64,000 bases of DNA. It comes from Aeromicrobium fastidiosum (GTDB lineage: Bacteria > Actinomycetota > Actinomycetes > Propionibacteriales > Nocardioidaceae). Positions 32,612 to 41,206 of this stretch are shown here, piece after piece (within the stretch, counting starts at the first letter, position 1; each line of letters starts with the position of its first letter). The stretch is taken from positions 2,852,001 through 2,916,000 of the forward strand of contig NZ_JAGIOG010000001.1 in assembly GCF_017876595.1 (NCBI RefSeq), read 5' to 3'. The notes beneath the pieces are model-generated. The model had not been told where the DNA came from. It was given only the letters and a program-made list of their open reading frames with translations, and ran no database searches. The translations under genes and the position numbers were made by a program.

Positions 32612-32980
32612 TCAGTCCTGGCGGCGCACGAGGATGTCCTGCCAGTCGGCGGGCAGACGCTCGGCAGGCCCCGGCGCGGACTGCGTCACGGGGTGGTGGT
32701 GCGGTGCGACGAGCTCGGGGCCGTCGAAGGCGTTCTGCGACGCGAAGTCCCAGAACCAGTCCTCGCCGGGCTCGAAGCTCTGCATCACGGTGTGGCCCGT
32801 CTCGGTGAAGTGGGCAGTCGCATGGCGCGACAGTGAATCGTCGCAGCAGCCGATGTGCCCGCACCGCGCGCAGCGTCGCAGGTGGAACCACCAGCCGCCG
32901 GTCTGCTCGCACTCCACACAGCCGGTGCCGGTGGGCGGCACCTCGGGGACGAGGTCGTCGGTGTCGATCTGCACGGTCAT
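32612..32980 (-). CDS. UBP-type zinc finger protein
   Basis: The 122-residue protein is a ZnF-UBP domain: GCVECEQTGGWWFHLRRCARCGHIGCCDDSLSRHATAHFTETGHTVMQSFEPGEDWFWDF. It has four CxxC/CC Cys and three His in the canonical order to bind zinc. In eukaryotes this domain binds ubiquitin tails. In actinobacteria stand-alone copies are common and unexplained. The C-terminus is a Pro/Ala linker. It starts at ATG 32980 with GGAGG about 5 bases upstream. Confidence 0.88.
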   Translation of the reverse strand: MTVQIDTDDLVPEVPPTGTGCVECEQTGGWWFHLRRCARCGHIGCCDDSLSRHATAHFTETGHTVMQSFEPGEDWFWDFASQNAFDGPELVAPHHHPVTQSAPGPAERLPADWQDILVRRQD

Positions 32981-33145
32981 TCCTCCCGAAGGTCTTGGCT
33001 CGACCCGGCTGGGGTGCCGACGCCATTCTTACCTGCCGACCTCGCTCACGTCCCGTCTTGAGCGCGGATCATGCCGGGTGGACGGTCCGCCCACGGCGTC
33101 ACTGACGCCCGAGGCGCGGTCGTCGAGCAGGTCGTCCCGCTCGAG

Positions 33146-33784
33146 CTACGAGTCGGCGCGTTCGTGCTGCGCCCGGGTCATCATGGCCGTTGCCACGGCA
33201 CCTGTGATCGCTCCGACGACACCGATGCCCACGACCATGAGCACGACTGCCACCGCACGTCCTTCGGTGGACACGGGGTAGAAGTCGCCGTAGCCGATCG
33301 TCGTCACCGTGGCGCACGCCCACCACACGGCGTCGCCGAAGCTCGAGATGTTGGCTCCCGATGCATCGCGTTCGGCATCGAGCACCGCCACGGCCCCGAG
33401 CAGGACTGCTGCGACGGCGGACCCCGAGACGTAGACGAGAGCGCGGACGGCCAGGGTGTTCGATGCGGAGCGATCCATGATGCGCACCAGCGCCAGCAGC
33501 CTGAGCAGACGCAGGGGGCGCAGCATCGGCACAGCGATGAGGACGACGTCGTACCAGTGGCTGATCGCGTACTCGCCGCGGCGGTCCGCGAGCGACAGGC
33601 GAGCGATGAAGTCGACGGCGAAGGCGACCCAGACGGTCCACGAGACGATGCTGAAGAACTCGCGCCACCCCGTGTCCAGGCGCGGGTCGAGCACCGGCCA
33701 CGCATAGGCGGTCAGGAAGGCGACAGCGAGCAGCAGCAGCGGAATCTCGGAACGGCGCTCCCAACGCTCGACACGACTCATCAC
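33146..33784 (-). CDS. Voltage-gated-type potassium channel
   Basis: The 212-residue protein has the six-segment layout of a small Kv-like channel. S1-S3 lie within residues 13-88, an S4-like helix with spaced arginines at 89-102 (RPLRLLRLLALVR), S5 at about 113-136, the pore helix, the selectivity filter TTIGYGD (161-167) and S6 at about 177-200. It should pass K+ across the cytoplasmic membrane. No RCK or cyclic-nucleotide domain follows. There are two consecutive ATG codons at the start and the first is used here. Confidence 0.92.
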   Translation of the reverse strand: MMSRVERWERRSEIPLLLLAVAFLTAYAWPVLDPRLDTGWREFFSIVSWTVWVAFAVDFIARLSLADRRGEYAISHWYDVVLIAVPMLRPLRLLRLLALVRIMDRSASNTLAVRALVYVSGSAVAAVLLGAVAVLDAERDASGANISSFGDAVWWACATVTTIGYGDFYPVSTEGRAVAVVLMVVGIGVVGAITGAVATAMMTRAQHERADS

Positions 33785-33844
33785 ACCATTGTCGCTGGTT
33801 CACGACAGGCTGTTCAGCATGGCCATCGCTGCTAGCCTCCGGTC

Positions 33845-34591
33845 ATGATCGGCACAGTGCTCGCGCTCGGTGGTGGTGGCTTCTCGATGTCGGACGACGG
33901 CACGTCCGCGATCGACTACTTCCTGCTCGAGCTGACGGGCCGCAGTCGTCCGCGGGTCTGCTTCGTCCCCACCGCGAGCGGCGACGCCGACGGCTACAGC
34001 CAGTCGTTCGAGGCCGCCTTCGCGGGCCGAGCGGACACGTCGGTGTTGTCGCTGTTCAGCCACGACCCGTGGGGATGGAGCGACCCGGCGATGCTGCTGG
34101 AGCAGGACGTCGTCTACGTGGGCGGCGGCTCGACCGCGAACCTGCTGGCGGTGTGGCGGCTGCACGGCCTGCCCGACCTGCTGGTCGAGGCGGCGGCGAA
34201 CGGCACGATCCTGGCCGGTGTCAGCGCGGGGATGAACTGCTGGTTCGCCGGCTCGTCGACCGACTCGTTCGGGCCGCTCGCACCCTTGACCGACGGGCTC
34301 GGCCTGATCGACGCGACGGCGTGCCCGCACTACCTCGGCGAGCCCGGGCGGCGCGAGAAGTACGTGGGCTGGGTCGCCGATGGGTCGCTCGGTGACGGGT
34401 ATGCGGTGGACGACTTCACGGCCCTGCTGTTCCGCGACGGGTCCCTCGTCGAGGCGGTGTCGGAGCGTCCCGGCAAGCCTGCCTTCCGCGTCGAGCGGGT
34501 GGACCACGACCGGGCGGTCGAGATCGACCTCCCGGTTCGAGTGCTGCCCAATCAGACCGTCAGCACCAGTCCGGCCGCGAAGACCAGATAG
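33845..34591 (+). CDS. pepE: Peptidase E (S51 family dipeptidase)
   Basis: The 248-residue protein fits family S51. It has LALGGGGF at the N-terminus, FVPTASGDADGY (about 40-51), the strand VVYVGGGSTANLLAVW (about 89-104), the nucleophile Ser127 in LAGVSAGMNCWF and a His in CPHY (about 161-164). The family cuts Asp-X dipeptides or cyanophycin fragments. Peptidase-E-like proteins of this size are common in actinobacteria. Its 3' end overlaps the convergent exchanger gene by 40 bases. Confidence 0.88.
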   Translation: MIGTVLALGGGGFSMSDDGTSAIDYFLLELTGRSRPRVCFVPTASGDADGYSQSFEAAFAGRADTSVLSLFSHDPWGWSDPAMLLEQDVVYVGGGSTANLLAVWRLHGLPDLLVEAAANGTILAGVSAGMNCWFAGSSTDSFGPLAPLTDGLGLIDATACPHYLGEPGRREKYVGWVADGSLGDGYAVDDFTALLFRDGSLVEAVSERPGKPAFRVERVDHDRAVEIDLPVRVLPNQTVSTSPAAKTR

Positions 34592-35598
34592 AACCCGCCC
34601 GCGTAGAACAGCTTTGCCGCAGTGAACGACTTCTGGTGCATGACCCACAGCAGGTAGCCGACCGAGGCGAGTGTCGCGAAGCCGGCGAGCATCAGCGGGG
34701 TGTCGAACTTCCAGCTCGTGAAGCCGATGCCGATCGCCGACGGAACGGTTGCCTGGATCATCATCGAGCCCGAGATGTTGGCCAGCGCGAGGTTGGCCTT
34801 GCCCTGGCGCACCCAGATGATCGCGTTCATGATCTCGGGCAGCTCGGTCGCGATGGGCGACAGCAGCAGGGCGACGACGACGGCCGGGAGCCCGAGGGCG
34901 GGGCCGGCCCACTCGAGCTGCTTCACGAACACCTGCGATGCCGCGAAGATCACGACCAGGGAGCCGATGGTCTGCGCCACGACGAACCACGTGCCCGGGG
35001 TCGCGGTCTTCGGACGCAGCTTGAGCGGCTCGAGGTCATCCGCCGACGCGTCCTCGCCGTCGCTGGTCATCTCGCGGTAGAAGTAGACGCCGTACGCGGC
35101 GAGGAACAGCAGGCCGAGCCACGGCTTGATCGCGAACGCGACGAGGCCGAGTGCCACCTTGAACGCGAAGATGCTCAGGAACCAGACCTGGTCGCGGGCG
35201 AGACGGCGGGTGTCGATGCCCTCGTCGACGCGCAGGTCGTGGCCCGCCGGTGCGGAGTCGCCCGGGCCGGCCATCGCCAGCGCCTTGGCCCGGGTCTTGC
35301 GGAACCGCAGGAACAGCATGGCTCCCGTGACGGCGTACGCGAGCGTGCCGACGACGAGCGGGCCGCCCATCGCGGCACCGACGGCGATGTCGTTGCCGTT
35401 CTTCTCGCTGCCGAACAGCACCGCCATGAGAGTCACGACCGACTCGGGCAGCGCGGTGCCCGCTGCGGCGAGGATCGTGCCGACGGCGACGCCGCCGACC
35501 TTCATGCGGACGCCGAGCCACTCGATCGCGTTGACGAACCACTCGCACGACAGGTAGATCGCGACGGCGCAGACGACCAGCAGGAGCACGTGGACCAT
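34552..35598 (-). CDS. Sodium/calcium exchanger family (CaCA) transporter
   Basis: From ATG 35598 the product is 348 residues with about ten membrane segments. Both alpha repeats are present: GGVAVGTILAAAGTALPESV (about 35-54) and LSPIATELPEIMNAI (about 255-269), whose acidic residues coordinate the cation. Between them is an acidic cytosolic loop (EMTSDGEDASADDLEP). It should exchange Ca2+ or another cation for H+ or Na+. An in-frame upstream extension to 35709 is not needed. The DtxR-family regulator gene lies just upstream in the same direction, which suggests metal-dependent control and perhaps a substrate other than Ca2+. Confidence 0.88.
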   Translation of the reverse strand: MVHVLLLVVCAVAIYLSCEWFVNAIEWLGVRMKVGGVAVGTILAAAGTALPESVVTLMAVLFGSEKNGNDIAVGAAMGGPLVVGTLAYAVTGAMLFLRFRKTRAKALAMAGPGDSAPAGHDLRVDEGIDTRRLARDQVWFLSIFAFKVALGLVAFAIKPWLGLLFLAAYGVYFYREMTSDGEDASADDLEPLKLRPKTATPGTWFVVAQTIGSLVVIFAASQVFVKQLEWAGPALGLPAVVVALLLSPIATELPEIMNAIIWVRQGKANLALANISGSMMIQATVPSAIGIGFTSWKFDTPLMLAGFATLASVGYLLWVMHQKSFTAAKLFYAGGFYLVFAAGLVLTV

Positions 35599-35663
35599 GC
35601 GTCCGACGCTATGGGCGCGCAGGGCCGGGGCAAACGGCGTCTCCCCAACAGCAGAGTTCGGGT

Positions 35664-36416
35664 TTACGAACTCTCGGCTCCGACGTGCTCGCACGACGGG
35701 TAGTGGCAACCGTCCGCGACGGCCCGGTTGACGGGCGGAGTCGAGCCGATCCAGAGCGCGGCGACGGCCTGCAAACCCAGGTCGAGGGTCGTCGACCCGT
35801 CCGCGGTGTCGACCCGCACCTCAGTGGCACCGCCGAACGGCTTGAGGCCCGTCACGGTCAACCCGACGTCGAGCACCAGGCCGTGCTCGGCGAACCAGCG
35901 CAGCAGCTCGGGGTCGTCGTCGTCGATGCGGACGACGTGCCCGCCCTCGCCCTCGCCGAGCTCGCCGAGGGGACGCGCGACGGGCCGGTGCAGGACGCCG
36001 TCGGCGGTCGGGATCGCGTCGCCGTGGGGATCGCGCCACGGGTGACCCAGCCGCCGGTCCATCCGGTCGAGCATGAGGTCGGAGATCGCGTGCTCCAGCA
36101 CCTCCGCCTCGTCGTGCACCTCGTCCCAGCCGTAGTCGAGTGCCGTGACGAGGTAGGTCTCGATCAGCCGATGGCGTCGCACCATCCGCAGGGCCCGGGC
36201 GAGGCCGGCATCCGTGAGAGCGACGGCACCGTAGCGCTCGTGCTCGACCAGACCGTCGTCCGTGAGGCGCTTGACCATCTCCGAGACCGAAGACGTCGAT
36301 GAGCGGAGTCGGGCCGCGATGTCACCGACGGTGCGTGCGCTCTCGTCCCACTCGCCGACTGAGAAGATCGCCTTCAGGCAGTCCTCGACCGCAACCACAT
36401 TGCGTCTGTTGGCCAC
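35664..36416 (-). CDS. DtxR/MntR-family metal-dependent transcriptional regulator
   Basis: From GTG 36416 the protein is 250 residues. It has an N-terminal winged HTH (VEDCLKAIF ... RTVGDIAARLRSSTSSVSEMVKRLTDDGLVEHERYGAVALTDAG, about 8-70), a dimerisation and metal-binding domain with HRLIETYLV and DEVHDEAEVLEHAISD (about 75-115), and a C-terminal FeoA/SH3-like domain (about 165-235). The DEVH..AE..EH set is the usual Mn/Fe binding pattern. It should repress metal-uptake genes, or activate export, in response to Mn2+ or Fe2+. It lies 65 bases upstream of the exchanger gene on the same strand and divergent from the gene at 36466. Confidence 0.9.
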   Translation of the reverse strand: MANRRNVVAVEDCLKAIFSVGEWDESARTVGDIAARLRSSTSSVSEMVKRLTDDGLVEHERYGAVALTDAGLARALRMVRRHRLIETYLVTALDYGWDEVHDEAEVLEHAISDLMLDRMDRRLGHPWRDPHGDAIPTADGVLHRPVARPLGELGEGEGGHVVRIDDDDPELLRWFAEHGLVLDVGLTVTGLKPFGGATEVRVDTADGSTTLDLGLQAVAALWIGSTPPVNRAVADGCHYPSCEHVGAESS

Positions 36417-36465
36417 CCCGAGAGGATACGACAGCGCGCTTGACCGCTGCTGGAACACTCGCGGC

Positions 36466-36876
36466 ATGGATACCGTGCGTGCGTTCGTCTACTACCGCGA
36501 GAACTACCTGATGGGCGTCGCCCGCCCCGGAGCCCTGACGTCCGACGGCAGCCACCTCACGCTGCAGTCCAACGACCTGCAAGTCGTGTGGCAGGCGCCT
36601 GTGAGCGACGTCCGGGTCAAGAAGGGCATGGGCATCCTGACCGTCAGCATCAAGGGCGAGAAGGCGTCGATCCTCACGGCGGTCGGCGGCAGGACGTCAC
36701 CCCGGCCCTCCGACGAGCTCACGGCGCTGCTCGAGTCGGGTCATGGGATCGCCGACGCTCCGTCGGTCAGGGACGCTCAGTACGTCTCGTGGCGGGGGAT
36801 GCCGAGCGTCGGGGCCTACGCCCAGGGTCAGAAGGCGCTGCGCGCGATGTTCGAGTCGCTGGGCGTGCTTGACTGA
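36466..36876 (+). CDS. Hypothetical protein (136 aa)
   Basis: The frame from ATG 36466 encodes a mixed alpha/beta protein. The first 70 residues alternate hydrophobic and polar residues in beta-strand fashion (LTLQSNDLQVVWQAPVSDVRVKKGMGILTVSIKGEKASIL), reminiscent of PH-like bacterial domains. The end is helical (YAQGQKALRAMFESLGVLD). It is divergent from the DtxR gene with 49 bases between starts. It is followed by the AAA/VWA operon 60 bases later. Confidence 0.6.
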   Translation: MDTVRAFVYYRENYLMGVARPGALTSDGSHLTLQSNDLQVVWQAPVSDVRVKKGMGILTVSIKGEKASILTAVGGRTSPRPSDELTALLESGHGIADAPSVRDAQYVSWRGMPSVGAYAQGQKALRAMFESLGVLD

Positions 36877-36935
36877 CCGCGACGGCGACGGCTGGAGCGC
36901 CCTCCACCGTTGCGCGCCGGAGTAGCGTTTCAAGG

Positions 36936-38336
36936 GTGACTGCACCCACGACTCCCGCCCCGTCCATCTCGACCGCCGGCGAGCTGCGCGCCTCCGGGCA
37001 CGTGCTCAAGACCCTGCGCGCCGAGATCCGCGACAACCTCCTCGCCGCACTGCGAGAGGGCCGCGATCCGTGGCCCGGCCTGCACGGCTTCGAGTCGACC
37101 GTCATCCCGCAGCTCGAGCGTGCGCTGATCGCGGGGCATGACATCGTCCTGCTGGGCGAGCGCGGGCAGGGCAAGACCCGCCTGCTGCGGACGATGGTCG
37201 GCCTGCTCGACGAGTGGTCGCCGGTCATCGACGGGTCCGAGCTCGGCGAGCACCCGTACGAGCCCATCACGACCGGCAGCCTGCGCAGGGCCGCCGAGCT
37301 GGGCGACGACCTGCCGGTCGCGTGGCGCTCGCGCGACGAGCGGTACGCCGAGAAGCTGGCGACCCCCGACACGTCCGTCGCCGACCTCATCGGCGACGTC
37401 GACCCCATGAAGGTCGCCGAGGGCCGTAGCCTGGGCGACCCGGAGACCATCCACTTCGGGCTCATCCCGCGAAGCCACCGCGGCATCGTCGCGATCAACG
37501 AGCTGCCCGACCTCGCCGAGCGCATCCAGGTCGCGATGCTCAACGTCATGGAGGAGCGCGACATCCAGATCCGCGGCTACGTGCTGCGGCTGCCGCTCGA
37601 CGTGCTGGTCGTGGCCAGCGCCAACCCCGAGGACTACACCAACCGTGGCCGCATCATCACGCCGCTGAAGGATCGCTTCGGTGCCGAGATCCGCACGCAC
37701 TACCCGACCGAGCTGGTCGACGAGGTCGCCGTCATCCGGCAGGAGGCCGAGCTCGTCGCCGAGGTGCCCGACTACCTGGTCGAGATCTTGGCCCGCTTCA
37801 CCCGCGCGTTGCGCGAGTCGTCCGCGGTCGACCAGCGCAGCGGCGTCAGCGCACGCTTCGCGATCGCGGGTGCCGAGACCATCGCCGCCGCGGCGATCCA
37901 CCGCGCCACCCGCCAGGGAGAGGACGTCGCCGTGGCCCGTCCGGTCGACCTCGAGACCGCGGTCGACGTGCTCGGGGGCAAGATCGAGTTCGAGTCGGGC
38001 GAGGAGGGGCGCGAGGACGAGATCCTCGACCACCTGCTGCGCACCGCGACGGCCCAGACCGTCCGTGAGCACTTCCGCGGCATCGACTTCACGCTGCTGG
38101 TCGAGGCGATCGAGAACGGCGCGATGGTCACGACGGGCGAGCAGGTCACGGCCCGCGACTTCCTCACCGGGCTGCCGACCCTCGGCGAGTCCGAGCTGTA
38201 CGACGAGGTCGGCGACCGCCTCGGCGCGACCAACGACGGCCAGCGTGCCGGTGCGATCGAGCTGGCGCTCGAGGGGCTCTTCCTCTCGCGCCAGATCAGC
38301 AAGGACAGCGGCGGCGGCGAGACGATCTATGGCTAG
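36936..38336 (+). CDS. MoxR/ChlI-like AAA+ ATPase (Rv0958 type)
   Basis: The 466-residue protein starts at GTG 36936. Walker A is GERGQGKT (74-81) and the Walker B region is GIVAINELPDL (183-193), with Asn before the Glu. Sensor 1 is in VLVVASANPEDYTNRGRIITPLKDRFGAEI (about 221-250), the ChlI-like signature. The C-terminal lid is helical. It resembles M. tuberculosis Rv0958 and the ATPase half of MoxR-VWA chaperone systems, which use ATP to remodel or insert cofactors into partner proteins. The next gene, a VWA protein, begins 8 bases before its stop, so the two act together. Confidence 0.88.
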   Translation: MTAPTTPAPSISTAGELRASGHVLKTLRAEIRDNLLAALREGRDPWPGLHGFESTVIPQLERALIAGHDIVLLGERGQGKTRLLRTMVGLLDEWSPVIDGSELGEHPYEPITTGSLRRAAELGDDLPVAWRSRDERYAEKLATPDTSVADLIGDVDPMKVAEGRSLGDPETIHFGLIPRSHRGIVAINELPDLAERIQVAMLNVMEERDIQIRGYVLRLPLDVLVVASANPEDYTNRGRIITPLKDRFGAEIRTHYPTELVDEVAVIRQEAELVAEVPDYLVEILARFTRALRESSAVDQRSGVSARFAIAGAETIAAAAIHRATRQGEDVAVARPVDLETAVDVLGGKIEFESGEEGREDEILDHLLRTATAQTVREHFRGIDFTLLVEAIENGAMVTTGEQVTARDFLTGLPTLGESELYDEVGDRLGATNDGQRAGAIELALEGLFLSRQISKDSGGGETIYG

Positions 38337-40380
38337 GGCCAATCGCAGGCTCACCCGCGCGTCCCGCTACGGCAGGTACGAGGGTGGCCCCGATCCGCTG
38401 GCACCGCCGGTCGACCTCACCGAGGCGCTGGCGCAGATCGGCGACGACGTCATGGCCGGCTACTCGCCCGAGCTCGCGATGCGGGAGTTCCTGCGTCGCG
38501 GGGGCCAGGACCAGACGGGGCTCGACGACCTTGCGCGTCGTGTGCAGGACAAGCGCCGCGAGCTGGCGCAGAAGCACAATCTCGACGGCACGCTGCAGGA
38601 GATCAAGGAGCTGCTCGACAAGGCGGTGCTGGCCGAGCGGGGCCAACTGGCCCGCGACGTCGAGATGGACGACGCCGACCGCACCCTGGCCGAGATGCAG
38701 CTCGACAACCTGCCGCCGTCGCCAGCGGCGGCCGTCAGCGAGCTCAACGGCTACGACTGGAGGAGCAGCGAGGCCCGCGAGGACTTCGAGAAGATCAAGG
38801 ACCTGCTCGGCCGCGAGATGCTCGACCAGCGCTTCGCCGGCATGAAGGACGCCCTCGAGAACGCGACGGACGAGGACCGCGCCGCGATCAACGAGATGCT
38901 CGGCGACCTCAACCAGCTGCTCGAGCAGCACCGCAGCGGTGAGGGGACGCAGGAGCAGTTCGACGAGTTCATGGCCAAGCACGGACAGTTCTTCCCCGAG
39001 AACCCGCAGACCGTCGACGAGCTGCTCGACACCCTCGCGCAGCGCTCGGCCGCGGCCCAGCGGATGCGCAACTCGATGACCGCCGAGCAGCGGGCCGAGC
39101 TCGACCAGCTGGCCCAGGAGGCGTTCGGCTCGCCCGAGCTGATGCAGTCGCTCGCACAGCTCGACGGCAACCTGCAGGCGATGCGTCCCGGCGAGGACTG
39201 GGGCGGTTCGGAGCGCATGGACGGCGACGAGGGCCTGGGCCTCGGTGACGGCACCGGTGTGTTCCAGGACATCGCCGACCTCGACTCGCTGGCCGAGCAG
39301 CTCGCCCAGTCGTACAACGGCTCCCGGATGGACGATCTCGACCTCGACAAGCTGGCCCAGCAGCTCGGACCGGAGGCCGCCGTCGACGCCCGCACGCTGC
39401 AGCAGCTCGAGCAGGCGCTGCGCGACTCCGGCACGCTCAAGCGCGGCTCGGACGGACAGCTCAAGCTGACGCCCAAGGCCATGCGGCAGCTGGGCAAGGC
39501 GCTGCTGCGCGACGTCGCGAACAAGATGTCCGGACGCCACGGCGCCCGCGACGTCCGTCAGTCGGGTGCCGCCGGCGAGCGCTCGGGCGCCACCCGCGAG
39601 TGGGCGTTCGGCGACACCGAGCCGTGGGACGTCACCCGCACGATCACCAACGCCCTGACCCGCACGGCGGGTGAGGGCGGGACAACCGGTGCCGGCGTCC
39701 GGATCGAGATCGGCGACGTCGAGGTGCAGGAGACCGAGGCCCGCACGCAGGCCTGCGTCGCCCTGCTGGTCGATACCTCGTTCTCGATGGCGATGGACGG
39801 TCGCTGGGTGCCGATGAAGCGCACCGCGCTCGCGCTGCACACCCTCATCAAGAGTCGGTTCCGCGGCGACGACCTGCAGCTCATCGCGTTCGGCCGTCAT
39901 GCCGAGGTCATGGACATCGAGCAGCTCACGGGCCTCGACGCGATGTACGCCAAGGGCACCAACCTGCACCACGCGCTGCTGCTGGCCAACCGGCACTTCC
40001 GCAAGCAACCCAACGCCCAGCCGGTGCTGCTGATCGTCACCGACGGCGAGCCGACGTCGCACCTCGAGAGCAGCGGCGAGGTCTACTTCGAGTACCCGCC
40101 GCATCCGCTGACGATCGCCTACGCCGTGCGCGAGCTCGACAATGCCACGCGGCTCGGTGCGCAGACGACGTTCTTCCGTCTGGGGGAGGACCCGGGCCTG
40201 GCCCGGTTCATCCAGTCGATGGCGCACCGTGCGGGCGGCACGGTCGTCGCTCCCGAGCTGGACGATCTGGGGGCCGCGGTGGTCGGCTCGTACCTCGGCT
40301 CACGCACGTCCCGCGGGGGAGCAGGAGGCGGTGGCCTCGACGGGATGTGGGGCGGCGGTCGCGGCTTCTGGGCCGGCTGA
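38329..40380 (+). CDS. VWA domain-containing protein, partner of the AAA+ ATPase (Rv0959 type)
   Basis: The 683-residue protein begins at ATG 38329, overlapping the ATPase gene by 8 bases. The N-terminal 430 residues are acidic and helical, rich in Gln/Glu/Asp/Leu. The C-terminal von Willebrand A domain has the MIDAS motif DTSFS (about 482-486), a conserved Thr in KGTNLHHAL and the Asp of IVTDGEPTSH. It ends in a Gly-rich tail. In the MoxR-VWA model the ATPase and this adaptor together activate a metalloenzyme or other target. No target gene is adjacent. Confidence 0.88.
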   Translation: MARANRRLTRASRYGRYEGGPDPLAPPVDLTEALAQIGDDVMAGYSPELAMREFLRRGGQDQTGLDDLARRVQDKRRELAQKHNLDGTLQEIKELLDKAVLAERGQLARDVEMDDADRTLAEMQLDNLPPSPAAAVSELNGYDWRSSEAREDFEKIKDLLGREMLDQRFAGMKDALENATDEDRAAINEMLGDLNQLLEQHRSGEGTQEQFDEFMAKHGQFFPENPQTVDELLDTLAQRSAAAQRMRNSMTAEQRAELDQLAQEAFGSPELMQSLAQLDGNLQAMRPGEDWGGSERMDGDEGLGLGDGTGVFQDIADLDSLAEQLAQSYNGSRMDDLDLDKLAQQLGPEAAVDARTLQQLEQALRDSGTLKRGSDGQLKLTPKAMRQLGKALLRDVANKMSGRHGARDVRQSGAAGERSGATREWAFGDTEPWDVTRTITNALTRTAGEGGTTGAGVRIEIGDVEVQETEARTQACVALLVDTSFSMAMDGRWVPMKRTALALHTLIKSRFRGDDLQLIAFGRHAEVMDIEQLTGLDAMYAKGTNLHHALLLANRHFRKQPNAQPVLLIVTDGEPTSHLESSGEVYFEYPPHPLTIAYAVRELDNATRLGAQTTFFRLGEDPGLARFIQSMAHRAGGTVVAPELDDLGAAVVGSYLGSRTSRGGAGGGGLDGMWGGGRGFWAG

Positions 40381-40389
40381 CTGTCGTGG

Positions 40390-41166
40390 TCAGGACTGTT
40401 GGTGCTCCTTGCGGAAGTCCTCGAGCTCGTCCAACAGCACCTTCGCGGCTCGCCGGCTGATCTTCTCTGAGCTCCGCTGACGCAGCCAGCCGACCAGCTG
40501 CGTTCCGGCGATGAAGTCGACGTCCTGCACGCGTGCTGCCGGCGGAACGTCGTGACTGATCGGTCCCCACAACGCGACGAGGGGCGTAACGACGACCGAC
40601 CGCTCATCGGCCCTGCGACGAGCCGTGTGCTCGCGCTTGAAGTACCCGAGGTGTCGCAGGACGGACGTCGCGCGCCCCGCTGACTTGAGTGCCGCCCCGG
40701 CCGATCGTTCGATGTCGCTGCCGATCGTGCTGCTGCGCCACTTGGAGTCAATGGCGACGAGCCCCCCTCCCCGGGTGACGACGAGGTGGTCGATGTCGCC
40801 CCCTGAGACCGTGATGCTGTCGACCCATCCCCAGATGAGCCTCCGGCGCTTGGCCTTCTTGAGTTCGTCCCGGGTGAACGTCTCGCCGAAGTCACCGCGC
40901 ATCTGTCGGACGGCATCTTGGTTGGCGGCGATGAAGGAGATGCGGAGCGTGAAGTAGAGAATCGCCACGATGGCTGCGTGGAGGGCACCCAGTAGGTACG
41001 TCACCACGGGGCCGTCGCCGAAGGCGTGGAGAAGCGCCCAAGTGCCGATGCTGAAACTGATGATCTCGACGGCGACGACGACCACGATGCTACGCCGGTT
41101 CTTGCGCAGGAAGGCACCCCACAGCGATCGAAGCTGCCTGCCCGAGTAGGTGCGCGTCGACGACAT
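40390..41166 (-). CDS. Membrane-anchored NERD (nuclease-related) domain protein
   Basis: The 258-residue protein has a basic start, two hydrophobic segments (about 26-46 and 55-74) and then a NERD domain: GDIDHLVVTRGGGLVAIDSKWRSSTI (about 120-145) with the Asp and IDSKW that mirror the PD-(D/E)XK nuclease core. Other conserved parts are VTPLVALWGP and GTQLVGWLRQ. NERD proteins are suspected membrane-proximal nucleases or DNA-binding proteins. It lies convergent to the VWA gene with 9 bases between stops. Confidence 0.8.
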   Translation of the reverse strand: MSSTRTYSGRQLRSLWGAFLRKNRRSIVVVVAVEIISFSIGTWALLHAFGDGPVVTYLLGALHAAIVAILYFTLRISFIAANQDAVRQMRGDFGETFTRDELKKAKRRRLIWGWVDSITVSGGDIDHLVVTRGGGLVAIDSKWRSSTIGSDIERSAGAALKSAGRATSVLRHLGYFKREHTARRRADERSVVVTPLVALWGPISHDVPPAARVQDVDFIAGTQLVGWLRQRSSEKISRRAAKVLLDELEDFRKEHQQS

Positions 41167-41206
41167 GCACAGATCAGATCACCTGGCAGGGTCACCAACC
41201 GGTCGG